A stretch of 62,100 nucleotides of DNA from Sphingobacterium rhinopitheci (GCF_022627575.1 NZ_JADEYQ010000017.1:1-62100), one strand, 5' to 3'. Counted from the stretch's first letter, positions 35,467 through 45,776 are shown. Numbers and translations are program-made. Notes: generated from the letters alone by a model not told the origin.

Positions 35467-36705
35467 TTATTTTTCAAAATCCTTTAATGTACTGGTGATA
35501 ATACCAACACATGCTAACAATTGTTCTTTGTTCATTACTAAAGGTGGTGCAAAGCGAATAATATTGCCATGAGTTGGCTTTGCCAACAAGCCATTATCAC
35601 GCAAGCGCAAACATATATTCCAGGCGGTATCGCTATCTTCTGTATCATTGATCAATATAGCATTGAGTAAGCCTTTACCACGAACCATGGAACAGATCGT
35701 CGAATTACTTATATATTTATTTAATTCATCACGAAATAAATCGCCTAATTCTTGAGCATTATCGGCCAGTTTCTCATCCAGTACGATGTCCAAAGCTGCA
35801 ATCCCAACCGCTGCCGCAATAGGATTACCACCAAATGTAGAACCATGTTGCCCCGGTTTGATAACCGACATGATAGCATCATTGGCAAGGACAGCAGATA
35901 TAGGATACATACCGCCAGATAGCGCCTTTCCTAATATCAGTATATCAGGTTGCACATTTTCATGCTGTACGGCAAGCATCTTACCTGTACGCGCAATCCC
36001 CGTTTGTACTTCATCGGCTATAAACAAAACATTATTACTTTCACATAGTGCTTTCGCTTTTGCTAAGTAACCTGCTTCAGGCACATACACTCCAGCTTCC
36101 CCCTGAATAGGCTCCACTAGAAAACCTGCTACATTTTCATTCTTTAAAACAGCTTCTAAAGCGATCAAATCATTGTATGGTATACGTACAAACCCATCTG
36201 TATAAGGGCCATAATGCCTACGCGCATCTTCATCATTGGAAAAGGAAATAATAGTAGTTGTACGTCCATGAAAATTGTTCTCACAAACAACAATTATAGC
36301 TTTATTCTCCTGGATACCTTTTACTTCGTACGCCCATTTTCGTGTCAGCTTCAAGGCTGTTTCTACGGCTTCAGCACCTGAATTCATCGGTAAAACTTTA
36401 TCGAATCCAAATAATGCTGTAATTTTCTTTTCAAAAGAACCCAACTTATCATTATAAAAAGCACGTGATGTCAATGCTAAAGTACCGGCTTGTTTTGCAA
36501 TCGCTTCCACAAGCTTGGGATGACAATGCCCTTGATTTACAGCAGAATAAGCGGATAGAAAATCATAATATTTCTTCCCTTCTACATCCCATACATATAC
36601 CCCCTCACCTTTGGCCAAGACCACAGGTAGCGGATGATAATTATGAGCTCCGTATTTATCTTCTAATGCAATAGCATCTGCTGAGCTTAATATTGATTTT
36701 GACAT
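35467..36705 (-). CDS. rocD: Ornithine--oxo-acid transaminase
   Basis: The 412-aa protein is a PLP fold-type I aminotransferase: [23 protein letters not shown] (start, as in RocD), [39 protein letters not shown] and the lysine loop [16 protein letters not shown]. It converts ornithine to glutamate semialdehyde. The Asn-Tyr at the N terminus and the loop around the PLP Lys match RocD rather than ArgD/GabT. It would work with arginine degradation, but the arginase-like gene is 21 kb away, so no operon is implied. Confidence 0.95.
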   Translation of the reverse strand: MSKSILSSADAIALEDKYGAHNYHPLPVVLAKGEGVYVWDVEGKKYYDFLSAYSAVNQGHCHPKLVEAIAKQAGTLALTSRAFYNDKLGSFEKKITALFGFDKVLPMNSGAEAVETALKLTRKWAYEVKGIQENKAIIVVCENNFHGRTTTIISFSNDEDARRHYGPYTDGFVRIPYNDLIALEAVLKNENVAGFLVEPIQGEAGVYVPEAGYLAKAKALCESNNVLFIADEVQTGIARTGKMLAVQHENVQPDILILGKALSGGMYPISAVLANDAIMSVIKPGQHGSTFGGNPIAAAVGIAALDIVLDEKLADNAQELGDLFRDELNKYISNSTICSMVRGKGLLNAILINDTEDSDTAWNICLRLRDNGLLAKPTHGNIIRFAPPLVMNKEQLLACVGIITSTLKDFEK

Positions 36706-36936
36706 GGATTTATATTTTATTTTTCAAAAACGATTAGATTTTGAATGATCTACTTATTCAAGGCCCTAATCTACAAAAAATTAACTATAAAGAAAAGCTG
36801 TAGCTTATAAAAACCAATCATAAGCAATTCCCGCAAATAGCGTAAAAATAATGATGTTTAGAATCCAAAAACTATAAAAAATAAGATTTTATAGAGATAA
36901 ATCATTATTTTTAAGTTATAAACACATCAACTAAAT

Positions 36937-37659
36937 ATGATAACCAAAAAAATATCCCTATTAATTATTAGTGCTAGTTATCTGTTTGTATCCAGTTGTT
37001 CTTCTAGCAATACAACTCCCAATACACTCACAGAGGCAGAAAAATCAGAAGGTTGGGAACTGCTATTTAATGGTCAAGACCTTAATAACTGGCACTTATA
37101 CAACAATCCTTCTTTTAAGGGTGCTTGGTACGTACAGGATGGTGCTATAAAAGCTAATCCTGATGAACCAGGTAAGCGTGCTGACCTAGTGAGTAATAAT
37201 GATTACGAGAACTATGAATTGCAATTTGAATGGAAATTGGCAAAAGAAGGTAATAGTGGTGTATTTATCAATGTCTTTGAGCATGACACCTTAGCGACAG
37301 CATGGATGTCAGGTCCAGAATATCAACTATTAGAGGATTCACACCCTGATTTTGATAAACCATTAAAAAAGGCAGGTACATTGTATGCATTTACGCCCCA
37401 AAAGAATTTAGCCAACACAAAGTTAGTAGGCGAATGGAATCGGTCACGAATCCTGCAAGAGAATGGTGTTATTAAGTTTTATTTGAATGGTATACTAACG
37501 GCTGAAATGGACTTCAAAACGCCTCAATGGAAAGAAGCCATTACCCGTTCATCCTTCAAAGATAAGCCTGAATTTGGGCTACGTACCAAAGGTAAAATCG
37601 CACTTCAGGACTGGGCCAATGGGGTTTCTTTCCGCAATATAAAAATAAGAGAGATTTAA
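36937..37659 (+). CDS. DUF1080 (3-keto-disaccharide hydrolase-like) lipoprotein
   Basis: The 240-aa protein has a signal ending FVSSCSS, so it is a lipoprotein. The mature part is a single concanavalin-like DUF1080 domain: GWELLFNGQDLNNWHLY, then GAWYVQDGAIKA, YENYELQFEWKL, NSGVFINV, GPEYQLLED and WNRSRIL...FYLNG. These domains bind or cleave glycan-related compounds (3-keto sugars) in Bacteroidota. There is no partner gene on either side, so the substrate is unknown. Confidence 0.9.
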   Translation: MITKKISLLIISASYLFVSSCSSSNTTPNTLTEAEKSEGWELLFNGQDLNNWHLYNNPSFKGAWYVQDGAIKANPDEPGKRADLVSNNDYENYELQFEWKLAKEGNSGVFINVFEHDTLATAWMSGPEYQLLEDSHPDFDKPLKKAGTLYAFTPQKNLANTKLVGEWNRSRILQENGVIKFYLNGILTAEMDFKTPQWKEAITRSSFKDKPEFGLRTKGKIALQDWANGVSFRNIKIREI

Positions 37660-37671
37660 AATATGTATACT

Positions 37672-37712
37672 AAGCATTCATGATGATGCACATATCTAGA
37701 TTATGAATGCTT
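37672..37712. terminator. Terminator between convergent genes
   Basis: A 10-bp stem (AAGCATTCAT/ATGAATGCTT) with a 21-nt loop, followed by a T run on the plus strand. It lies 12 bp past the DUF1080 gene. The 3' arm overlaps the stop codon of the convergent outer-membrane protein gene. Confidence 0.6.
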
Positions 37713-38498
37713 TTTCTTGAAATTAGGTTCCCATATAACACGAGTCATAAAGTCCATCTTAAATGTTTCCGAATAAATAGGCACTCCCGTTACTAATCCT
37801 ATTGCCAATTGATGCGAAACAGCTACTTTGACCTGCGGTCTAAGTACATAATTTACCTTACCTTGATATAGTTCTATATTATTCTCTAGTCCGATAAAAT
37901 GGCTCGTATTGGGTACCATATAGTGGATATTACCATTTATGGACCATGTTGTTTCAGTACGTTGAGCTAATCGATCTTGGCTGATATATGGAGATACGTA
38001 CAATAAAGTACTAAAGGCATTGAAATTTTTGGCAACTACAAAGAATGGCGCATAGACCATACCTTTATAGGCGTTATTGTGATTAACTTGAGCCCATTCA
38101 AACTCATGCATATAACCTACAGCCATAGACAATTGACGTTTCTCATTGACCAACAACGTATATTGTCCGCCAAATTTTATGCCTTCTACATTTTCCGTAC
38201 TATGCGCTACTGCATTTCTAGAAAAATTGACAGGGATTTCTATTTCTAAGCCCAATCGGTTGATAGGAGCAAATTCATACTCTATAAATGCATTGCGATC
38301 TTTACCCCGTTTGAGATCAGTCATACCGTATCCGACATTAAATTCGGCCTCCCCTTTACGGGCTCCCAAGTCACGCATCAAGTCTAAATACAAAGGTTCG
38401 GCATGTTTTACTTTAGCGGGTTCTTGTGCAAAGACTGCGGTGCTTATAGCAATCTGTAGAAAAGTAATGATTGCTAAGGGAGAATATATGTTTTTCAT
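37701..38498 (-). CDS. Outer-membrane beta-barrel protein of the efflux operon
   Basis: This 265-aa protein has a signal peptide ending VFAQ (about residue 25). It is followed by HAEPLYLDLMRDLGARKGEAEFNVGYG and alternating hydrophobic/aromatic strands typical of a beta barrel of about ten strands. The family is commonly annotated as hypothetical in Bacteroidota. It lies 80 bp downstream of the MFS pump on the same strand and may be co-transcribed with it. A role in the efflux system is possible but not shown. Confidence 0.75.
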   Translation of the reverse strand: MKNIYSPLAIITFLQIAISTAVFAQEPAKVKHAEPLYLDLMRDLGARKGEAEFNVGYGMTDLKRGKDRNAFIEYEFAPINRLGLEIEIPVNFSRNAVAHSTENVEGIKFGGQYTLLVNEKRQLSMAVGYMHEFEWAQVNHNNAYKGMVYAPFFVVAKNFNAFSTLLYVSPYISQDRLAQRTETTWSINGNIHYMVPNTSHFIGLENNIELYQGKVNYVLRPQVKVAVSHQLAIGLVTGVPIYSETFKMDFMTRVIWEPNFKKKHS

Positions 38499-38577
38499 GT
38501 TGAAATATTATTTTCAACAAAATTCAGGCTCAAATTGGGAAAGAAGCGGGAACACTTGGGCTTGAAAGGATATTTTT

Positions 38578-40155
38578 TTATTTTTCTTTAACTTTTTTCC
38601 TTGGAAGAATTCTTTTGATATAGCTATAAGAGATGATTACGATTATTGCTATCAAGCAAAATATAAATAAGCCTCTGAAGATCTCCGTATTAGCGAGCAA
38701 CAGTGCTTGTTTTACGATCTTTTCCTTTATAATAGCTCCGGAAAGGTGGTTGGCATCATTGATCAAATATGGAGCGCCATATTTTTCAAATACATTGCTC
38801 CACTCCTGTTGATATACTTGCTGTGTAAGTTGTAGATTTTGCGTTAGCAATAATTCATACTTCGCACTAAACATCCATACGAGATTCTGCATCAAAGAGA
38901 ACCCTATTGTCGTCGTCCAAAAACGTATCGCTGTCCCCGTCTGCGATACATTGGTCGTTAAGCCCATATGTACCGACCCCAACATATAGAACACTAAAGG
39001 TGCAAATATCACCCCTTGGCCTACGCCTTCTAAAAACAAAGGTTTACCAATAGATTCTACCGTTGTATCGGGCAAGAATAAGCAGCTGAACCAATACATG
39101 CTGACACATATAAAGATAAAGCCTATGATAAATATTCGCTTGAAGGAGACTTCTCTCGTAAAGAGCAAATAAGCGATTATAGAACCCAAAAAGGTACCAG
39201 CGACATTTATATATTGTATCTCTAAGATATATTCCCATGGCCATTTCCAAACGAGCCCCATCACTTGGTACACATTGCTAAGGGAGGAACGCATAAGATA
39301 GAACACAAAAAACAAAATAACGCCGAGTACGACGCGTTCTGATTTGAATACTTCAAAATGATATAGGGGGCGTTTACTTGTTTTTTGATGAAATATAAAA
39401 AGAGCAGCAAAAAAAAGACAGGATATCAATGCCAGCACTATTAACTGGGAGTCAAACCAATTGAGGCGTTTGCCATATATGAAAAAGAATGCACCCGATA
39501 ATAATGAAAACATCAGCAAAATAATCCCGCCGATATGGAGTTGATATAAGGGCTTCTTCGGAAACATCCGATTTGAATTCAAAACCAGCAAGTAGATGAG
39601 TAAAGCTATACAATGGAAACCTATGACAACACAAAACATGACCTCATGCGTGTAATGTTCTATCGCAAATTTCACTATCGATGTAGAGAATTTATCACTC
39701 GTCATCATCATAAAGTACAATATAATATAGCCCATAAATTTGGCATGAGTACTACGGATATTGGACATGATAACAGGCAATAGGATCACCCCTTCAAATA
39801 GCGCTAATGGCCCTTGAATAAATCTCAGCACCAATATCAGCTGTCTATTGGTCGTCATCGTCATGGCGACAAGGACTATAATATTCAAAATGGTAGCCAA
39901 CAGGCAATAGGACCTTACATTGAAAGCCTCCCACAAACGCGTGTATATAAATAAGCCTCCGATAATGGTGGCGTATGCTATAGCAAACAAAAACTGTAAG
40001 TCGTCAGGCTCTATATCCAAAAATGAAGCCGTAAACGTAGCATTCATACTAAACAGTGACAAGAGCATCAAATGTGGAAATAGAGCGAGCACCAATAGAG
40101 GCACAACCAGTCTATGTGGCACCCATTTATTAATTATACTTGTTGCTGCAGACAT
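38578..40155 (-). CDS. MFS transporter, EmrB/DHA2-like
   Basis: This 525-aa membrane protein has about 14 hydrophobic segments (DHA2 size). The N terminus is short. One motif-like segment, TRLWEAFNVRSYCLLAT, corresponds to loop 2-3. Two longer loops occur near 195-215 and 445-480. The gene begins 1 bp after the end of the HlyD gene. With HlyD and TolC it makes an EmrAB-TolC-type pump, driven by proton motive force, for hydrophobic drugs or organic acids. Substrates cannot be told. Confidence 0.92.
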   Translation of the reverse strand: MSAATSIINKWVPHRLVVPLLVLALFPHLMLLSLFSMNATFTASFLDIEPDDLQFLFAIAYATIIGGLFIYTRLWEAFNVRSYCLLATILNIIVLVAMTMTTNRQLILVLRFIQGPLALFEGVILLPVIMSNIRSTHAKFMGYIILYFMMMTSDKFSTSIVKFAIEHYTHEVMFCVVIGFHCIALLIYLLVLNSNRMFPKKPLYQLHIGGIILLMFSLLSGAFFFIYGKRLNWFDSQLIVLALISCLFFAALFIFHQKTSKRPLYHFEVFKSERVVLGVILFFVFYLMRSSLSNVYQVMGLVWKWPWEYILEIQYINVAGTFLGSIIAYLLFTREVSFKRIFIIGFIFICVSMYWFSCLFLPDTTVESIGKPLFLEGVGQGVIFAPLVFYMLGSVHMGLTTNVSQTGTAIRFWTTTIGFSLMQNLVWMFSAKYELLLTQNLQLTQQVYQQEWSNVFEKYGAPYLINDANHLSGAIIKEKIVKQALLLANTEIFRGLFIFCLIAIIVIISYSYIKRILPRKKVKEK

Positions 40156-40156
40156 A

Positions 40157-41206
40157 TTAGCCTATTTTTTGTGCCGAAACGACAACATTCATACCCGTTC
40201 TTAGTTTGTCCATGTCTTTGGTTTCCTTTAGAATAATCTTAACAGGAAAACGTTGCTCAATTTTAACAAAGTTACCTGTAGCATTATCTGGCTTTAACAA
40301 CGAAAACTCCGAACCCGCTGCTGGTGAAAGGGATTCTATACGTCCCAAGAACAGGATGTCTGGATATGCATCAACACTAATCTCCACATCTTTGTTATAA
40401 TCAATTTCTCCTAGCTGTGTTTCCTTAAAGTTGGCTACAATCCATTTTTCTTTTGACACCACTTGTACCAAGGCTTGCCCTTCTTTGATCAACTGTCCTA
40501 CTTGGATATTCTTGACGCCTACCCATCCATCATAAGGTGCTACAACATAGGTATAGGAAAGATTCAACTTCGCATTGTCTACCACTGCAGATTGTTGAGA
40601 TACTTGACTCTTTACTGGGGCTACTTTGGTTTGCTCTGCTGTAGTATTGATTTTAGCGGCACTGAGTTGGCGTTCTAATGCTTTCAAATGTGCTTGTGCT
40701 TGTTTGTATTTTGCTTCTACCCCTTCAAATTGTTGTACAGTAGCCGCGTCTTGTTCCACCAAGTTTTTGAAACGTTGGTACTCTTGTTCCGTACGCCATA
40801 CTTCGATATTGGCGGCATCTATATTTGCTTCTATGATGGTCACATCAGTAGCTTTAGCATTGACCGTAGTCTCATACGTAGATACTGAATGTGCTGTACT
40901 TTGCATGTGAGCTTCAGCCATATTAAGTTGGTTTTTAAACTCACGGTTGTCGATCACTACTAAGGTATCTCCTTTATGCACAAACTGATTCTCATTGTAA
41001 CGCACCTCATCGATAAATCCAGATACCTTGCTAGATACCGGTGTTATATATTGTCTTACCTGAGCATTGTTGGTACTCACATGGGAGGATGAAAATAAAT
41101 AGAACCAACCCGTCACACCCAAGGCTATTGCTACAAAAACCCAAGCTATAATACTAAGTACTCGATTCGTGGTTTTCTCTCCTTTTGATAATTGTTTCGC
41201 TGTCAT
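40157..41206 (-). CDS. HlyD/EmrA-family periplasmic adaptor
   Basis: This 349-aa protein has one N-terminal membrane helix (about 18-37) and a barrel-sandwich-hybrid lipoyl half-motif near 50-75 (VSGFIDEVRYNENQFVHKGDTLVVID). A long coiled coil (about 80-185) rich in Gln, Ala and Glu follows, then a second lipoyl half (VAPYDGWVGVKNIQVGQLIKEGQALVQVV) and a C-terminal beta barrel. It bridges the MFS pump to TolC. It starts 2 bp after the TolC gene stop and continues into the MFS gene with 1 bp spacing. Confidence 0.94.
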   Translation of the reverse strand: MTAKQLSKGEKTTNRVLSIIAWVFVAIALGVTGWFYLFSSSHVSTNNAQVRQYITPVSSKVSGFIDEVRYNENQFVHKGDTLVVIDNREFKNQLNMAEAHMQSTAHSVSTYETTVNAKATDVTIIEANIDAANIEVWRTEQEYQRFKNLVEQDAATVQQFEGVEAKYKQAQAHLKALERQLSAAKINTTAEQTKVAPVKSQVSQQSAVVDNAKLNLSYTYVVAPYDGWVGVKNIQVGQLIKEGQALVQVVSKEKWIVANFKETQLGEIDYNKDVEISVDAYPDILFLGRIESLSPAAGSEFSLLKPDNATGNFVKIEQRFPVKIILKETKDMDKLRTGMNVVVSAQKIG

Positions 41207-41208
41207 TC

Positions 41209-42540
41209 TTATATATTTCCTAAAATGTATTGTAATTGATAATATTTTAATTGCCTATTGATCTGCAAAGAAATCAGATTTGACTCTGCCTCTAACCATG
41301 CATTGTCCGCATCGATAAGCTCGGTGATCAAACTCAATTGATTGCTGTATTTTACTTTTACAATTCTGTAGTTTTCCTTTGCTTGACCGATTGCTTCTTC
41401 AGCGATCTTAATTTTTTTATTTACCTCGTCCAATTTGCGTTGTGCTGCAAAGACATCATGCCTGATAAGCTCTTCTCTTTCTTCGACTTCTATCTTGGCT
41501 TGGCTAATCTGTTTGTTTACCATTTTCATCTTCACTTTATTCTTGTAAAAATTACTTAACGGCATTTTTAGATTTACACCGACAGCGCCAAAGCGGTATA
41601 AATAAGGCTCTGGTGGGAAGAACATAAAATTGGGATAGTTGTAACCATACTCACCTCCACCCGAAATCTGTGGTAGCACATTGGAACGCACAATCTTTTT
41701 GTCTAACTCTTTCAGTTCAATTTCCTTTTTATTAATATGTAGCACTTCGCTCTTCTGGTAAGCTTCTTCAACGAGATCATTGAGCTCAGCTGTATAGGAG
41801 TCTGCTGACAATAGTTCTTTTGTACTAATCGTAAAACTGGCCTCCTCGGGTAGCGCCAGTATTGTCTTTATCTGGTGCTCCAATATAGCGTAGTCTTTTT
41901 CTAATTCAGAATATGCCATCTGATGATTGGAGAGTTGTAATTTGGTACGCAAGACATCATTGTAGGTGACGGCACCATTTAGCTTCAATTTCTCCGTTTG
42001 TCTAATCACCAAAGTATCTTCATGCATCTTCTCACTTATCAGTGCTTGTTGCTCTTGTATATGTAAAGCATTTAGATATGCTGTGATAATTTCTAGCTTT
42101 ACATCACGTTCTTCTTTCTTAACACGCAAATCCGCAATTTCTGTTTCTACTTCTGCTTTTTCTTCCTCTGCTTTCAATTTGCCACCTGTATATATAGGTA
42201 TACTCGCTTCCAGAGTAAAGTTGTATTTGATTCGCGGCACCTCATATGATGTAGAAGGATTGGTAACCCCACTTTGATACTGATTGATATTACTCAATAC
42301 ACTGAAACTCGTAAGAAATTCGATATCAGGTAATTTCTCATTCTTAAGATCTTTTTCGCGGAGCTTGGAAACATCCGCGTTTATGTTCTTAATTTTCAAT
42401 TTTTTGTTATGCTGCAAAGCCAATCCGATAGCCTCTTCCAATTTCACATTTTTATAGATTAGGACATCTTGCGCAAAGGCCTGTTGTGCAGAAATTAATA
42501 GAAATACCAATAATTGACAAACATGTTTGTTCGCTATCAT
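41209..42540 (-). CDS. TolC-family outer-membrane efflux protein
   Basis: This 443-aa protein has a signal peptide (about 1-23, ending AFAQ) and two OEP repeats of helices and beta strands, including the paired NYRIVKVKYSNQLSLITELIDADN segment near the C terminus that is typical for TolC. It is the first gene of the leftward EmrAB-type operon. A -7 box (TAACTTTG, 42576-42569 minus) lies about 28 bp before the ATG, without a clear -33 element. The divergent AraC gene is 130 bp away. Confidence 0.95.
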   Translation of the reverse strand: MIANKHVCQLLVFLLISAQQAFAQDVLIYKNVKLEEAIGLALQHNKKLKIKNINADVSKLREKDLKNEKLPDIEFLTSFSVLSNINQYQSGVTNPSTSYEVPRIKYNFTLEASIPIYTGGKLKAEEEKAEVETEIADLRVKKEERDVKLEIITAYLNALHIQEQQALISEKMHEDTLVIRQTEKLKLNGAVTYNDVLRTKLQLSNHQMAYSELEKDYAILEHQIKTILALPEEASFTISTKELLSADSYTAELNDLVEEAYQKSEVLHINKKEIELKELDKKIVRSNVLPQISGGGEYGYNYPNFMFFPPEPYLYRFGAVGVNLKMPLSNFYKNKVKMKMVNKQISQAKIEVEEREELIRHDVFAAQRKLDEVNKKIKIAEEAIGQAKENYRIVKVKYSNQLSLITELIDADNAWLEAESNLISLQINRQLKYYQLQYILGNI

Positions 42541-42672
42541 TTATAAAAAATTTATTATTTGTATAGCGCAAAGTTACAGCAACAATATTCTGCCGAATTG
42601 ATAAAACAAGAAATTTACTTAATCATTTACGCCAAATAATCTTAAATTGCATCATATTGATAGGATGTAGCT

Positions 42673-43488
42673 ATGGAACTGAAAGAAATCATGCGTGAAT
42701 TGGATGGTGATGACACCGACTATTATGTCAATCATATGCACCTAAGTGCCGTAGAAACAAAAACTCATCAACACACAAAAGGACAATTGCTCTATGCCGA
42801 AGGCGGTATTGTACATATTTTTGTGGAAGAAAAACACTGGTACTTGCCTGCACGGTGCTTTATGTGGATCCCCGCCAATACCCAACATTCTATACTTACT
42901 TACAGCAAAAAAGTAGATTTGTTTAATATCTACTTTATCAAAGATAGCAATGAAGATTCTTTTTTTGCTAACACCAATATTTACTTCGCCAATGATCTAC
43001 TGCGTGAAATGATATTATTTACCGCCAAATGGTTTGGTAAAATAACAAAAGATAAACGCCCCAAATATTATTTCTTACGTGCATTAAAAGAAAATCTCCC
43101 CCTAATAGAGGCTACCCGTGTACCAATAATGACCCAACATCCGTTCCCAAAGGATCCTGTATTATTTGAAATAGCCGCATTTTTGAGCAACAATTTAGAA
43201 ACTAACTATACTATTGAGGAGATAGCAGAAAAATTTGGATTAAGTACACGTACGCTTTCACGCAAGTTTAAGGAATCACTAGGCATGAATTATGTTCGTT
43301 TCTTACGCTCCATTCGGATTACTAAAGCCTTTCAATTAATCACTGAAAAACAACACAATATGTACGAAATAGCGTTAATGATAGGTTATAGCTCTTTAAC
43401 AGCCTTCAGCAATATTTTTCAAAGAGTATCAGGAATTCGCCCTAGTGATTATGCGAAGTTGATAAATCGTAACAACAGCCAGAGTTAA
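42673..43488 (+). CDS. AraC-family regulator, divergent to the efflux operon
   Basis: This 271-aa protein has an N-terminal cupin-like domain (about 1-130; HTKGQLLYAEGGIVHIFVE, YLPARCFMWIPANTQHSI) and a C-terminal double HTH (about 170-265; YTIEEIAEKFGLSTRTLSRKFKESLG and MYEIALMIGYSSLTAFSNIFQRVSGIRPSDY). The cupin usually binds a small-molecule effector. The gene is transcribed away from the TolC-EmrAB operon, so it probably activates that pump in response to the exported compound. Confidence 0.93.
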   Translation: MELKEIMRELDGDDTDYYVNHMHLSAVETKTHQHTKGQLLYAEGGIVHIFVEEKHWYLPARCFMWIPANTQHSILTYSKKVDLFNIYFIKDSNEDSFFANTNIYFANDLLREMILFTAKWFGKITKDKRPKYYFLRALKENLPLIEATRVPIMTQHPFPKDPVLFEIAAFLSNNLETNYTIEEIAEKFGLSTRTLSRKFKESLGMNYVRFLRSIRITKAFQLITEKQHNMYEIALMIGYSSLTAFSNIFQRVSGIRPSDYAKLINRNNSQS

Positions 43489-43669
43489 TTTTATTACAGC
43501 ATGAGGACAGGACTAATTCAATTGGTCCTAAAACCATAATATTCACGAAGAATACAAAGTCAACAAAGTGCCATAAAATAAAGATAGACCTATTAATGGC
43601 AATTAATTACGCTTTGGAAGGTATTTTTCATTACACGATTCGTAAATAAATACGTAATTTTGTTGCATT

Positions 43670-44668
43670 ATGGAAACTGTTGTTAGTGGTATTAGAAGTA
43701 CCGGAAAATTACATTTAGGAAACTATTACGGCGCATTGAGCAATTTTGTGAAAATGCAGAACGAATATAATTGCTATTTCTTTATAGCAGATTTACACTC
43801 TTTGACGACACACCCTACCCCACAAGATTTGCAACATACCGTACGCAATGTGGTTGTAGAATATTTGGCTGCAGGTATTGACCCGGAGAAATCAACAATA
43901 TATGTACAATCTGATGTCCCTGAGGTAACAGAATTGTACCTTTACATGAATATGAATGCATATTTGGGAGAGTTAGAACGTTCGACATCTTTTAAAGATA
44001 AGGTTCGTTCTAGTCCTGATAACGTGAATGCAGGCTTATTGACCTATCCTGTATTGATGGCTTGTGATATCTTATTGCACCATGGTACTAAAGTACCTGT
44101 AGGGAAAGATCAAGAGCAACACCTAGAAATGACGCGTACCTTTGGTAACCGCTTCAACCATCTTTATAAAGTAGATTATTTCAAAGAAGCAATTGCTTTC
44201 AGCTACGCTGACAAATTAGTTAAAGTACCCGGATTAAGTGGTCAAGGGAAAATGGGGAAATCTAATGGTGAAGCAGATTGTATCTATCTATCTGATAAAC
44301 CAGAAGTGATACGTAAAAAAATAATGCGTGCTGTTTCTGATTCAGGACCTACAGAGCCACATCAAGCAAAAGCAGAATCAGTACAAAACCTATTTGATCT
44401 GATGAAGGTCGTGTCTACAGCAGATACATTGGCACATTTTGAAGAGCTATACAACAAATGCGAAATCCGTTACGGAGACTTTAAGAAACAATTGGCCGAA
44501 GATATGGTAATCGCTACAGAACCCGTACGATCAAGTATAGAGGAGATTGAAAATGACGACGCTTATATCCAGAAAGTATTGCGTATGGGTGCCGAAAAAG
44601 CACAAGCTAGTGCGCAAAAAACAATTAAGGAAGTGCGTGAAATAATCGGCTTAAAAAGATTATTTTAA
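43670..44668 (+). CDS. trpS: Tryptophanyl-tRNA synthetase
   Basis: This 332-aa class I enzyme has the HIGH-type motif HLGN at 15-18 (GKLHLGNYYG) and the KMSKS-type motif KMGKS near residue 197 (GQGKMGKSNG). DVPEVTELYLYMN and MTRTFGNRFNHLY are also present. It charges tRNA-Trp. The ATG lies 7 bp after a TAATTTTG box (43655-43662), so the transcript is nearly leaderless. It is followed after 45 bp by the deoxynucleoside kinase gene. Confidence 0.97.
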   Translation: METVVSGIRSTGKLHLGNYYGALSNFVKMQNEYNCYFFIADLHSLTTHPTPQDLQHTVRNVVVEYLAAGIDPEKSTIYVQSDVPEVTELYLYMNMNAYLGELERSTSFKDKVRSSPDNVNAGLLTYPVLMACDILLHHGTKVPVGKDQEQHLEMTRTFGNRFNHLYKVDYFKEAIAFSYADKLVKVPGLSGQGKMGKSNGEADCIYLSDKPEVIRKKIMRAVSDSGPTEPHQAKAESVQNLFDLMKVVSTADTLAHFEELYNKCEIRYGDFKKQLAEDMVIATEPVRSSIEEIENDDAYIQKVLRMGAEKAQASAQKTIKEVREIIGLKRLF

Positions 44669-44713
44669 ACCAATAAATTGTATTAATTTAAATAAAAATT
44701 TTAACAAAGAGAA

Positions 44714-45328
44714 ATGCATATTGCGATTGTAGGAAATATCGGGGCAGGAAAAACAACATTGACAAAGATGTTGTCGCAACATTTGAATTTTGAACCTCAA
44801 TTTGAAGCAGTAGATGACAATCCATATTTGGAGGATTTCTATAGCGACATGAAAAGATGGTCATTCAACTTGCAAATTTTCTTTTTGAATAGTCGTTTTA
44901 GACATATTGTAGAGCTTCAAAGTAAAGGTATCAATATGATTCAAGATCGTACAATCTATGAAGATGCTTATATTTTTGCAGAAAACTTGTATGATATGGG
45001 ATTAATGAGTGAGCGTGATTTTGAAAATTATAGCAATATTTTCAAAAGCATAATCCACTATATAAAGCCACCAGATCTATTGATATACTTGAAAGCTTCT
45101 GTTCCTACATTGGTGAACAATATCCAAAAGCGTGGCCGTGATTATGAATCAGCTATCCGCTTAGACTATTTATCAAAATTGAATGAAAAGTACGATAAAT
45201 GGATTAATAATTACGCTGAAGGAAAATTATTGATATTAGATAAAGATACTTTAGATTTTGCTAATAACCCTGAAGATTTAGGTTTGGCTATAGAAAAGAT
45301 AACAGCAGAAATTAACGGTTTATTTTAA
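44714..45328 (+). CDS. Deoxynucleoside kinase
   Basis: This 204-aa protein has a P-loop at 7-14 (GNIGAGKT), DRTIYED near 79 (the ERS/DR motif of dNKs) and a lid region with KRGRDYE near 140 carrying Arg residues. It phosphorylates deoxynucleosides (deoxyadenosine, deoxyguanosine or deoxycytidine) with ATP in salvage. It follows trpS by 45 bp and ends 8 bp before an unusual 25-bp hairpin. Confidence 0.92.
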   Translation: MHIAIVGNIGAGKTTLTKMLSQHLNFEPQFEAVDDNPYLEDFYSDMKRWSFNLQIFFLNSRFRHIVELQSKGINMIQDRTIYEDAYIFAENLYDMGLMSERDFENYSNIFKSIIHYIKPPDLLIYLKASVPTLVNNIQKRGRDYESAIRLDYLSKLNEKYDKWINNYAEGKLLILDKDTLDFANNPEDLGLAIEKITAEINGLF

Positions 45329-45335
45329 TTTTTTT

Positions 45336-45391
45336 GCTCTAAAACAGAAGAAGGTGCCCTCCTAAAAGGGCACCTTCTTCTGTTTTAGAGC
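45336..45391 (+). terminator. Very long perfect hairpin, probable terminator
   Basis: A 25-bp perfect stem (GCTCTAAAACAGAAGAAGG continuing to 45360) with its complement at 45367-45391 and a 6-nt loop. A T run precedes rather than follows the stem on the plus strand. It could terminate through its stability, act on the minus strand only weakly, or be an RNA processing site. Confidence 0.6.
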
Positions 45392-45776
45392 TTAATCTAG
45401 CTCAATAATAATTTTGGCTAAAGCATCAAGTTGCTATATATGCTGGTTGAAACTGCCAAGCACTTAACAGCTACAGAATATTATTTACATTACACATTAC
45501 CTTAGACCAACAAAATTAAATATAACCGTATGTTCATTAGCTATTTTAAGGATTTTACATAAACTATTAGTGCTAATATTTGTAGAAGATTTATCTTTTA
45601 AAAGTATTACAATTTGACAAGATATATTTTTGTAGCTATAGCCCTACAAAAATTAAATTACAATCTACATAAACAGCAAGATAGGTTGAATTATATTACT
45701 TTTGATCTGTTAAGAATTAAAAGGTGTATTAGGGGAAATATACTTATTGGTTTTTACATCTATCTATTTTATTATT
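45392..45776. other. Intergenic region upstream of the LruC-domain gene
   Basis: These 385 bp contain no ORF that I support. A TATTTTTG -7-like box lies at 45625-45632, which would give a leader of about 145 nt, but no TTG is found at the -33 position. Nothing else is recognised. Confidence 0.4.

Noticed and set aside
45625..45632. TATTTTTG as promoter of the LruC gene
   Set aside because: There is no -33 element at the right spacing, and such T-rich octamers are frequent in this AT-rich sequence, so it is mentioned only as a possibility.
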